NCBI GenBank assembly: GCA_027488415.1
Contig: JAIYBS010000157.1
Location: 1-5,821, forward strand
Direction of reading: 5' to 3'
DNA: 5,821 bases
DNA from: Planctomycetaceae bacterium
GTDB taxonomy: Bacteria > Planctomycetota > Phycisphaerae > Phycisphaerales > SM1A02
Positions 1 to 5,821 of this stretch are shown here, piece by piece. Under the pieces are notes generated by a model. That model was not told where the DNA came from. It did no database searches and saw only the letters and a program-made list of their open reading frames with translations. The stretch's first letter is position 1. Every line of letters starts with the position of its first letter. The position numbers were made by a program, and so were the translations under genes.

Positions 1-2445
1 GAAGAAGCCCGCCTCGACGATGCCGCCCGTGCCCTTCTCGAGCATGTCCGCGCGGAACGCCACGAGGTCGGGGATGCCGACGCCCGCCACGAACACCGGC
101 GTGCGCATCGCCGCGCGCATGCCCTTCGCGCCGGTCGCGGCGACGACGCCCACCTGGCCCTGGTCGCAGTCGGCGCGCGGAAGCACGAACATCGCCGCCA
201 CGTCGTCGCCCGAGTGGCGCGAGGTCGGGCCGGCGAACGAGCCGTTGCGCACGTCGATCGAGGTGCTGTCACCGATCACGGCGTCCCACGCGCCGTTCTC
301 GTCGTGGTTCCCGTAGAGCACCACGTTGCGGCCGCGGTACTGCGCCGGGTCGAACGCGCGGTCGGCGATGATCTCGAACCGACCGTTGCCGCGCACCCAC
401 CACTGATCGGCGTCGTAGCGCGCCTTGGCCATGAGCAGCGCGTCGGCCGCGTCGTCGCCCTTGGTGCCGACCACCGCGACGAACCCGTGCGCGAAGGCGT
501 TCTTGAACGGCCCGCCGCGCGCGGGCTTCTTCTCGTGCGTGCCGGGGCCCGCGCCCTCGAGCGCCCACTCGGCCTTGCCGGCCTTGCCGGGCGCGCGCAC
601 CAGGTGCAGGTGCGCGTCCTTCGCGGCGGGCGCCTCGAGCTCGGTGCCGTCGACGGTGACCTTCGTGGGCGCGCCGCCCGCGATCGGCGGCGCGAGGTGG
701 AGCCGCGACACGTTCGAGGTCGTGACCGTCACCGCGCGCTTCGCGGGGTCGACCGACGCATCGACGACCGAGACCTCGAACGGCTTCTCCTGCTGCAGCA
801 CGCGCGCCCAGCCGTTGCGGCTCGAGACCTGCGGCGACACGGTGCGGAAGCGGACCGAGAGGTTCGTCTCGGGCGCAGGCAGCGCGTGTCGGAAGAGGAA
901 CTGCGTGAGCGGCGGCCAGTCGACGCACTCGTTGCCCCACCAGTGGCCCGCGCCGGGCCGCTCGTAGTAGCAGAAGTCCGGGTGGCTGATCGCCGCGAGC
1001 TCGCGGAACATCTCGCGCGCCTCGCTCACGGGCACGTTGTCGTCGGCGTCGCCGTGCAGCACGTAGACGCCCTGCTGCAGGTAGTTCTCCTTGAGCGCGA
1101 GCGTGTCGCTCGCGCGCCCGGCGCGCAGGAGCATCGCCGCGGCGGGGTCGGTTGCGGCCCCGTCCTTCGCGGCCGCGCCCGCGGCGGTGGCGCCGACGTA
1201 GCTGCCGAAGCTGATCCAGCCCGCGCTCGGCGCGATCGCCGCGAACTCGCCCGGGAAGTGCGCCCCGAGCTGCCACGTGCCGTGGCCGCCCATCGAGTGG
1301 CCGGTGAGCCACTGGCGGCGGTCGTCGTGCACGAGCGTGGCCCGCGCGTGCGCGGCAGCCTCGGCGAAGTCGATGCGTCCCCAATCCTCCCAGTCGAACC
1401 CGAACGGGCGGCGGTTGGTGGGGCACACCACGTGCGCCTCGTCCTTCGGCGCGTACGCCGCGGCCTGGCTCGTGGCCTCGACGCTCGCGCCGTGCACGCT
1501 GAAGAGGATGCCCGGCTTCAGGTCCTTCTCGGTGCGGTCCGCGGTCGAGGGCACGAGCGCGTAGTACTGCGCGCTGCCGTCGATCGTGCTCGTGCGCGTC
1601 ACCACGCGGCGGTCCGTGCTCGAGACGGTGCGCAGGTCGACGGAAGACGAGTGCAGCTCCTTGCCGTCGCGCGCGATGAGCGTCACCTTCGCGGCACGCA
1701 CGGCGCCGGGCTTGCCGGCGCTCGACGCGGAGAAGCGCGCGGGCAGCGCGACCTTCTTCACGGTCAGCGCGGGCATGGAATGCAGCTCGACCCACGCCTC
1801 CTCGGCCGGCAGGTCGCTCTCGACGCGGATGCGCGCGCCCGCGAGCGGCGCGCCGGACGCGTTCACGACCACGACGCCGACGGGCCCGTCCGTGTCGCGC
1901 CCGGCGACGAGGTTCGGCACGAGCGCATCGCCCGCCGCGACGAACGCGGGCGCGGGCGGGGCCACGAGCCGCGCGCGGAGCGAGCCGCGGCCGCACGAGA
2001 ACAGGAAGTCGTTCGTGCCCTTGCGCAGCGCCACCGGCACCTGCACGAAGCCCCACGAATACGGGTCGCCGCCGCGCGGCTCGCCGTTCACGAAGACGCT
2101 GCCGTGGCCCTGCGCGTCGAGCATCATCACCGCGTCGGCGGGCGCGTCGAAGGTGGCGTGCACGTAGCCGCCCGCGAACGGCGTGCCCTGGCCGCCCGAG
2201 AAGGTGCCGTCGTCGCCGGCCTTCACCTCGGACCACGTGCCGCCCGCGAACGCCGCGCCGGCCTTCGGCGCGACCCACCGGTCGTTCACGATCTCCATCT
2301 CGAGCGCGTCGACGCGCGCCATCGTCCGCGACGCGCTGCGGGGCGCCGGCACGGCGATCCCGAGGCCGGACGTGAACCGGAACCCGTCGTCCGCGGCGAA
2401 TGCGAGGGCGTGGAGCGTGAACGCTGCGGCGACCGCGATCTTCAT
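1..2445 (-). CDS. Secreted prolyl oligopeptidase-like serine hydrolase, 3' end cut by window edge
   Basis: The frame is open from the ATG at 2445-2443 to base 1: 815 codons, no stop, so the C-terminus is missing. Residues 1-17 look like a signal peptide (MKIAVAAAFTLHALAFA, cleavage before ADD), so the protein is probably exported. Residues about 60-165 look like a beta jelly-roll, with a sugar-hydrolase-like FVNGEPRGG segment around N120. A second beta-rich stretch follows to about 290. The alpha/beta-hydrolase domain spans about 295-520, with nucleophile S384 in GHSMGG, D468 in HGDADDNVP and H501 in GAGHWWGN. These spacings (84 and 33 residues) fit the prolyl oligopeptidase/esterase clan. 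After another beta stretch, residues from about 645 form an alpha/beta region of unknown role. Substrate is unknown; peptidase or esterase activity are both possible. No Shine-Dalgarno sequence is visible. It lies 55 bases behind the S8 protease gene on the same strand, with a hairpin between them. Family placement is firm, exact activity is not. Confidence 0.88.
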   Translation of the reverse strand, partial: MKIAVAAAFTLHALAFAADDGFRFTSGLGIAVPAPRSASRTMARVDALEMEIVNDRWVAPKAGAAFAGGTWSEVKAGDDGTFSGGQGTPFAGGYVHATFDAPADAVMMLDAQGHGSVFVNGEPRGGDPYSWGFVQVPVALRKGTNDFLFSCGRGSLRARLVAPPAPAFVAAGDALVPNLVAGRDTDGPVGVVVVNASGAPLAGARIRVESDLPAEEAWVELHSMPALTVKKVALPARFSASSAGKPGAVRAAKVTLIARDGKELHSSSVDLRTVSSTDRRVVTRTSTIDGSAQYYALVPSTADRTEKDLKPGILFSVHGASVEATSQAAAYAPKDEAHVVCPTNRRPFGFDWEDWGRIDFAEAAAHARATLVHDDRRQWLTGHSMGGHGTWQLGAHFPGEFAAIAPSAGWISFGSYVGATAAGAAAKDGAATDPAAAMLLRAGRASDTLALKENYLQQGVYVLHGDADDNVPVSEAREMFRELAAISHPDFCYYERPGAGHWWGNECVDWPPLTQFLFRHALPAPETNLSVRFRTVSPQVSSRNGWARVLQQEKPFEVSVVDASVDPAKRAVTVTTSNVSRLHLAPPIAGGAPTKVTVDGTELEAPAAKDAHLHLVRAPGKAGKAEWALEGAGPGTHEKKPARGGPFKNAFAHGFVAVVGTKGDDAADALLMAKARYDADQWWVRGNGRFEIIADRAFDPAQYRGRNVVLYGNHDENGAWDAVIGDSTSIDVRNGSFAGPTSRHSGDDVAAMFVLPRADCDQGQVGVVAATGAKGMRAAMRTPVFVAGVGIPDLVAFRADMLEKGTGGIVEAGFF

Positions 2446-2469
2446 GCGCGGAAGGCTACCGCCGCGCCG

Positions 2470-2499
2470 AAAATCGTCCCGTTCCTCCGGGACGGATTT
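2470..2499 (-). terminator. Hairpin with short T-run behind the S8 protease gene
   Basis: Read on the minus strand, one base after the protease TGA, there is a stem AAATC-(bulged C)-GTCCCG, a six-base loop GAGGAA, and the matching arm CGGGAC-GATTT, ending in TTTT at 2473-2470. This gives 11 base pairs with a single bulge. Position and shape fit an intrinsic terminator for the protease gene. The T-run is only four bases, mostly inside the stem, and is followed by GC-rich sequence, so it may be leaky or act as an attenuator or 3'-end stabiliser before the hydrolase gene. Confidence 0.6.
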
Positions 2500-2500
2500 G

Positions 2501-4057
2501 TCACCACGCGCCGAGCAGCATGCCGACGTCCGCGCCGTTCACCCTGCCGTCGCCGCTGAGGTCGCCGTAGACCATGCCGACCTCGCCCGTCCGACCCCAC
2601 TCGCCGAGCAGGATGCCGAGGTCCGCGCCGCTCACCCGTCCGTCGAGGTTCAGGTCGGCGAAGCTGCGTCCGCGCGTGGCCGCGCCGAACGCTCGCACGA
2701 GCCCGTGGCCCTCGACGAAGAGCGGATCGGGGTGAAGCCCCGCGGCATCGCTCCGCGACGCCGTCGCGAAGAGCGCCTCGCGGAGCGACGCGACCCCGTA
2801 GTCGGGGCGCGCCTGCAGGATGCACGCGCACGCGGCCGCGACGAGCGGCGTGCTCAGGCTGGTGCCGCTCACCGCGGAGAGCCCGGTCGTGTTCGTCGAG
2901 TGCACGGTGACCGTGGCCACGCCGCACGCGGTGAGCTCGGGCTTGAGGCGACCGTCCGCGGTGGGCCCGCTCGAGGAGAAGCCCGCGATGTTCCCGCCGA
3001 GGTCGGCCGCTCCGCAGGTGATCACGTTGAACGCGTCGGCCGGGGCGATGATCGAGCTGGTCGCCGGGTTCGCGTCGTGGCCGTCGTTGCCTGCCGCCGT
3101 GACGCACACCATGCCGTTCGCGGTCGCCGTGTTCACCGCGACGGTCGTCACCGCGGTCGTGCCGTTCAGGTCCGCCTGCGTGTACCAGTCGATGTAGCCG
3201 AGCGAGCTCGTCGCGACGTCCGCGCCGTGGAGCTCGACGAACTCGAGGCCCGCGACGTACCAGTCCTCCTCGATCTGCGTCTCGGTCGGCACGTTCTCCG
3301 TCTTCGCGAGGACGTACTGCGCGTCGAACGCGCCCCCGACGAGCGAGCCCGGCAGGTACGCGGCCATCGTGCCGAGGATCCACGTGCCGTGCTTGTGCTG
3401 GTTCGGGTCGTCGCCGGGCTCGGGCCCGGTGTTGCCGTCGTTGTTGATGAAGTCCCACTCGGCAATCAGCCGCAGCGGGTGCGCCGGATTGGTGAACGAC
3501 TCGTGCACCTTGTTGAAGCCGCTGTCGAGGACGCCGATCACCATGCCCTGTCCGGTCATTCCCCACGAGTGCAGCCTGGGAAGCTCGATCTGCCGCAGCT
3601 GGTCGATCGACGCGCCGTAGTCGGTCGCGGAGCCCCAGCCCTCGGGCGGCGGCACCATCCGCTCGTCGCTCCATCCGGAGCGGCCGCGGCCGACGAGTTC
3701 CACGTGCGTGACGCCTGGCAGCGCGGCGAGCGCCTTCCGCTGCTCGGGCGTCGCCATCGCGCTCACGGCGTTGAGCCAACGGCTCCGCGCGCGCACCGAG
3801 GCGCCGGTACCGGCGACGGCCTCCGAGTGCGCTGCCGCGACCGGCACGTCGGCGCGGTCGAAGAGGCCCGGCAGCGTGCGGCGCTTCGCGCGACGCTCAA
3901 GCGCCCGCGGCGTGAGCGCGGTGTCGGCGAGCGACGCCGGCATCGCGCGGTCCTCGGCGAAGAACACCCACACGGGCACGGCCGCGTCCGGCGCGGGGGC
4001 ACCGAGAGCGAGGCAGGCCTGCAGCAGGCCGCTGGCGGCGAGGGCGGGGATCGGCAT
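2501..4057 (-). CDS. Exported subtilisin-family (S8) serine protease with dockerin-like tail
   Basis: A complete 518-residue protein, predicted to cleave proteins outside the cytoplasm. A hydrophobic N-terminus (residues 3-20) looks like a weak signal peptide with no basic residue ahead of it. Residues about 27-125 resemble the propeptide of Bacteroidetes/planctomycete S8 proteases: a PRALERRAKRR block, DVPV, then SRWLNAVSA and a closing LPGVTHVELV. The catalytic domain (about 150-455) has D178 in VLDSGF, H223 in HGTW, oxyanion N324 in AAGND and nucleophile S400 in SGTSLSTP, so it should be active. Residues 466-518 hold two dockerin-like repeats, and the protein ends on the last tryptophan of the second. 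The ATG at 4057 is the first start in the frame: the next upstream in-frame stop is TAA at 4120-4118 and no other usable start lies between. No Shine-Dalgarno is seen. The gene is divergent from the acyl-CoA dehydrogenase gene and upstream of the large hydrolase. Confidence 0.93.
   Translation of the reverse strand: MPIPALAASGLLQACLALGAPAPDAAVPVWVFFAEDRAMPASLADTALTPRALERRAKRRTLPGLFDRADVPVAAAHSEAVAGTGASVRARSRWLNAVSAMATPEQRKALAALPGVTHVELVGRGRSGWSDERMVPPPEGWGSATDYGASIDQLRQIELPRLHSWGMTGQGMVIGVLDSGFNKVHESFTNPAHPLRLIAEWDFINNDGNTGPEPGDDPNQHKHGTWILGTMAAYLPGSLVGGAFDAQYVLAKTENVPTETQIEEDWYVAGLEFVELHGADVATSSLGYIDWYTQADLNGTTAVTTVAVNTATANGMVCVTAAGNDGHDANPATSSIIAPADAFNVITCGAADLGGNIAGFSSSGPTADGRLKPELTACGVATVTVHSTNTTGLSAVSGTSLSTPLVAAACACILQARPDYGVASLREALFATASRSDAAGLHPDPLFVEGHGLVRAFGAATRGRSFADLNLDGRVSGADLGILLGEWGRTGEVGMVYGDLSGDGRVNGADVGMLLGAW
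2504..2656 (-). repeat. Two dockerin-like calcium repeats at the protease C-terminus
   Basis: Within the S8 protease, repeat 1 starts at D468 (DLNLDGRVSGADLGILLGEW) and repeat 2 at D499 (DLSGDGRVNGADVGMLLGAW), 31 residues apart. Each has the EF-hand-like calcium loop with ligands at positions 1, 3, 5 and 12: D468/N470/D472/D479 and D499/S501/D503/D510. This matches the duplicated F-hand plan of type I dockerins. In clostridia such modules bind cohesins; in planctomycetes their partner is not generally established, so a role in surface attachment or sorting is inference. Confidence 0.85.
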
Positions 4058-4097
4058 CGCGTGAATGGTTACGCGCGAGCGAGCCCCGCGCCACGGG

Positions 4098-4111
4098 AAT
4101 CCGGGCGGATT
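4098..4111. promoter_or_regulatory. Candidate operator palindrome between divergent genes
   Basis: AATCCG-GG-CGGATT is a perfect six-base inverted repeat with a two-base spacer. It sits in the 83-base divergent region, centred about 36 bases ahead of the dehydrogenase start, where a -35 element would lie if the proposed -10 at 4126 is right. A repeat this short can arise by chance, so this is only a candidate site. Confidence 0.3.
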
Positions 4112-4125
4112 GGCGGGTTATTACC

Positions 4126-4131
4126 TACGAT
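4126..4131 (+). promoter_or_regulatory. Possible -10 element for the dehydrogenase-VOC operon
   Basis: TACGAT matches the TATAAT consensus at four of six positions and lies in the only AT-richer patch (about 4117-4131) of the divergent region. It ends nine bases before the ATG at 4141, so transcription would begin at or just before the start codon, giving a leaderless or nearly leaderless mRNA. That agrees with the lack of any Shine-Dalgarno sequence there. No convincing -35 is seen. The same patch read on the minus strand contains GGTAAT (4125-4120), a weak -10 candidate for the protease gene. Confidence 0.3.
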
Positions 4132-4140
4132 CCCCGTCCC

Positions 4141-5022
4141 ATGTCCACCTCCGCCCACGCCACCCCCGTCAAGACCATCGCCGTCCTCGGCGCCGGAACC
4201 ATGGGTTCCGGCATCGCCCTCACCGCCGCGCAGGCGGGCATCGCCGCCATCCAGGTCGACCCGAGCGCGGCCCAGCTCGAGAAGGCGAAGGCGTACCACG
4301 CGAAGACGCTCGCGCGCGCGGTCGAGAAGGGCAAGATGCAGCAGGCCGACGCGGACGCCGCGCTGAAGCGCATCTGCTACGTGGGCAGCATGGCCGAGGC
4401 GAAGGGCGCGGACTGGGCCGTCGAGGCCGCCACCGAGAACGTCGAGGTCAAGAAGAAGATCTTCAAGGAGATGCAGGCGACGTTCCCGGCGCACGCGGTG
4501 CTGGCGACGAACACCTCGAGCATCAGCATCACCGACCTCGCGAGCGCCGTCGGCGCCGACGCGCACCGCGTGATCGGCATGCACTTCTTCAATCCGGTGC
4601 CGATCATGGCACTGGTCGAGGTGATCAAGGGCCTCGCCACGAGCGACGAGACCACGCAGCGCACGATCGACCTCGCGATCGCCATGGGCAAGACGCCCGT
4701 GCCCGCGAACGACCGCGCCGGATTCGTCTCGAACCGCGTGCTGATGCCGATGATCAACGAGGCGTTCCACGCGTGGATGGAGGGCGTCGCGAAGCCCGAG
4801 GACATCGACCAGATCATGAAGCTCGGCTGCAACTTCCCGATGGGCCCGCTGCGCCTGGCCGACTTCATCGGCCTCGACGTGTGCCACGACATCATGATGG
4901 TGCTCTACCGCGAGCTCGGCGACCAGAAGTTCTTCCCGTGCCCGCTGCTGCGGCAGCTGGTGCAGGCGGGCCGCCTCGGCGACAAGAGCGGTCGCGGCGT
5001 GTTCGAGTACGGGAAGAAGTGA
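4141..5022 (+). CDS. hbd: 3-hydroxyacyl-CoA dehydrogenase (3-hydroxybutyryl-CoA type), NAD-dependent
   Basis: A 293-residue cytoplasmic enzyme that interconverts (S)-3-hydroxyacyl-CoA and 3-ketoacyl-CoA with NAD(H), in beta-oxidation or butyrate/PHB-type metabolism. The N-terminal Rossmann domain has the GAGTMGSG dinucleotide loop (G17, G19, G22, G24) and D40 at the end of strand 2, which favours NAD over NADP. The catalytic residues are S127 (NTSS), H148 (HFFNPVP), E160 and N198 (GFVSNRVL); their spacing is the same as I recall for human HADH (S137, H158, E170, N208). The C-terminal half has the FPMGPLRLADFIGLD segment and the GDKSGRGVFEYGKK ending typical of stand-alone short-chain enzymes, and the length fits that group. 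The start at 4141 leaves about 12 residues before strand 1; no Shine-Dalgarno precedes it. The stop is one base from the VOC gene. The symbol reflects family resemblance; chain-length preference cannot be read from sequence. Confidence 0.95.
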   Translation: MSTSAHATPVKTIAVLGAGTMGSGIALTAAQAGIAAIQVDPSAAQLEKAKAYHAKTLARAVEKGKMQQADADAALKRICYVGSMAEAKGADWAVEAATENVEVKKKIFKEMQATFPAHAVLATNTSSISITDLASAVGADAHRVIGMHFFNPVPIMALVEVIKGLATSDETTQRTIDLAIAMGKTPVPANDRAGFVSNRVLMPMINEAFHAWMEGVAKPEDIDQIMKLGCNFPMGPLRLADFIGLDVCHDIMMVLYRELGDQKFFPCPLLRQLVQAGRLGDKSGRGVFEYGKK

Positions 5023-5023
5023 G

Positions 5024-5683
5024 ATGGGCGTCCCCGCAGACCTCGATCACCTGGTGTTCGCGTGCGCCGACCTCGAGGCCGGCATCGCGTGGGCCGAGCG
5101 CACCTTCGGCGTGCGCCCGTCGCGCGGCGGCGCGCACCCGCAGTGGGGCACGCACAACGCGCTGATGTCGCTCGGTCGCGGGCGCTACCTCGAGCTCATC
5201 GCGCCGGACCCGGCGGCCGCGGCGGCGGGCCGCGCGAACGTCGCGGGCCGCGCGCTCTTCGGCATGTCCGAGGGCGACGCGCCGGGCGGCGAGCCGCGGC
5301 TCACGACGTGGATGGTCCGCTCGCGCACGATCGAGACGCTCCTCGGCAACGCGCTCAAGGCGGGCGTCGACCTCGGCCGCGTGCAGGGCGGCTCGCGCCT
5401 GCGCGCAGACGGCACCGAGATCAGCTGGCAGATCGCCGTTCCTTCCGCGCGCCCGATGGGCGGCTGCGTGCCGTGGCTCATCGACTGGGGCTGGAGCGAG
5501 CACCCGAGCGCCGCGCTCCCCGAGGGCGCGCGCCTCGACTGGATGGAGGTGACGCACCCCGAGCCCGCGCGCGTGCGTGCGGCGCTCGAGGCGGTCAACT
5601 GCGGCGGCGTGGACGTGCGCGAGGGGCGCGAGCCCGGCGTGCGCGTGGGGATCGCGTGCCGGCGTGGCGTGGTGGTGGTGTGA
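5024..5683 (+). CDS. Glyoxalase-like VOC-fold protein
   Basis: A 219-residue protein of the vicinal oxygen chelate superfamily, closest by eye to the glyoxalase-like group (Pfam Glyoxalase_3, PF13468), whose function is largely unknown. The first beta-alpha-beta unit opens with LDHLVFACADLEAG, including H9, a usual metal-ligand position. GTHNAL (H44) and YLELIAPDP (E57) follow, the latter another usual metal-ligand position. The family-like segment PWLIDWGWSEHPS lies in the second half. There is no signal peptide, so it should be cytoplasmic. The ATG follows the dehydrogenase TGA by one base (TGAGATG), with GGGAAGAAG at 5011-5019 as a possible ribosome site inside the upstream gene, so the two are probably co-transcribed and translationally coupled. 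That context suggests work on a related acyl-CoA or small carbonyl substrate, which is inference. The gene converges on the right-edge gene with only three bases between the stop codons. Confidence 0.85.
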   Translation: MGVPADLDHLVFACADLEAGIAWAERTFGVRPSRGGAHPQWGTHNALMSLGRGRYLELIAPDPAAAAAGRANVAGRALFGMSEGDAPGGEPRLTTWMVRSRTIETLLGNALKAGVDLGRVQGGSRLRADGTEISWQIAVPSARPMGGCVPWLIDWGWSEHPSAALPEGARLDWMEVTHPEPARVRAALEAVNCGGVDVREGREPGVRVGIACRRGVVVV

Positions 5684-5686
5684 GGA

Positions 5687-5821
5687 TCACGGTGCCGACG
5701 GGCCCCACCGGGTGAGCAGGATCCCGAGGTCCGTGCCGCCGACGGTTCCGTTGCCGTCGAGGTCGCCGAGTCCGTCCTTCGGCGCAGTTCCCCAGTCCGC
5801 GAAGAGCAGGGCGATGTCGGC
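5687..5821 (-). CDS. C-terminal end of a dockerin-tailed protein, 5' part outside window
   Basis: Read on the minus strand from the right edge, 44 codons run to a TGA at 5689-5687. They hold the end of one repeat (ADIALLFADWG) and a full second one (GDLDGNGTVGGTDLGILL, then TRWGPSAP). The calcium-ligand pattern is D-x-D-x-N-G with a later D, in positions equivalent to the S8 protease tail, and repeat spacing is 29 residues. The rest of the protein is not in the window, so its activity is unknown; by analogy it is probably an exported enzyme or surface protein. The pattern, the stop codon and the resemblance to the protease tail make it a real gene end despite its short visible length. Confidence 0.8.
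   Translation of the reverse strand, partial: ADIALLFADWGTAPKDGLGDLDGNGTVGGTDLGILLTRWGPSAP

Noticed and set aside
572..589. Tandem nine-base repeat GCCTTGCCG x2
   Set aside because: It lies inside the hydrolase gene and simply encodes a GKAGKA segment; two copies are not evidence of a functional repeat.
269..2278. A 669-codon minus-strand open frame overlapping the hydrolase
   Set aside because: It is an out-of-frame shadow, rich in arginine and lacking any domain motif. The true frame begins at 2445 and stays open to the window edge.
214..2559. A 781-codon open frame on the plus strand opposite the large hydrolase
   Set aside because: Its translation is dominated by Arg, Ala, Val and His with no recognisable motif, as expected for the antisense of a GC-rich gene. 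The minus-strand hydrolase frame has a full catalytic triad and a signal peptide.
4001..4057. Possible lipoprotein signal in the protease (LQAC at residues 12-15)
   Set aside because: Gln at the -2 position is atypical for a lipobox and there is no basic n-region, so lipidation cannot be supported.
2183..4366. A 727-codon plus-strand open frame opposite the protease
   Set aside because: It is an antisense shadow of the S8 gene and also runs across the divergent promoter region into the dehydrogenase gene in a wrong frame. Composition is Arg/Ala/Pro-rich.
5690..5711. Small inverted repeat CGGTG...CACCG near the convergent stops
   Set aside because: Only five base pairs with a long loop, inside coding sequence and without a T-run, so it is not supported as a terminator.

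Overview
The window is very GC-rich throughout, codon third positions are mostly G or C, and two genes carry dockerin-like tails of the kind common in Planctomycetota. My best guess is a planctomycete, probably of the class Phycisphaerae or a related group. This is inferred from gene content and style; there is no phylogenetic marker in the window.

The layout from left to right is as follows. (1) 1-2445, minus strand: a large secreted serine hydrolase of the prolyl oligopeptidase type. It runs off the left edge, and 815 codons are visible. (2) 2470-2499: a strong hairpin with a short T-run, lying directly behind the stop codon of the next gene. (3) 2501-4057, minus strand: a complete exported subtilisin-family (S8) protease with propeptide, full catalytic residues and two C-terminal dockerin-like calcium repeats. 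(4) 4058-4140: a short divergent intergenic region with a small palindrome and an AT-richer patch. (5) 4141-5022, plus strand: an NAD-dependent 3-hydroxyacyl-CoA (3-hydroxybutyryl-CoA type) dehydrogenase. (6) 5024-5683, plus strand: a glyoxalase-like VOC-fold protein one base downstream, almost certainly in the same operon. (7) 5687-5821, minus strand: the last 44 codons of another dockerin-tailed protein, convergent with the VOC gene and separated from it by three bases.

Two themes are visible. The minus-strand genes at 1-4057 and the right-edge gene look like the exported degradative inventory of a planctomycete: a hydrolase, a protease and an unknown protein, at least two of them ending in dockerin-like repeats. 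The plus-strand pair is cytoplasmic acyl-CoA metabolism. I see no sign of a mobile element, CRISPR array, RNA gene or defence system. The window is mostly ordinary chromosome; the points most worth checking are the dockerin tails, the acyl-CoA dehydrogenase/VOC pairing, the uncharacterised C-terminal domain of the large hydrolase and the small regulatory structures between genes.
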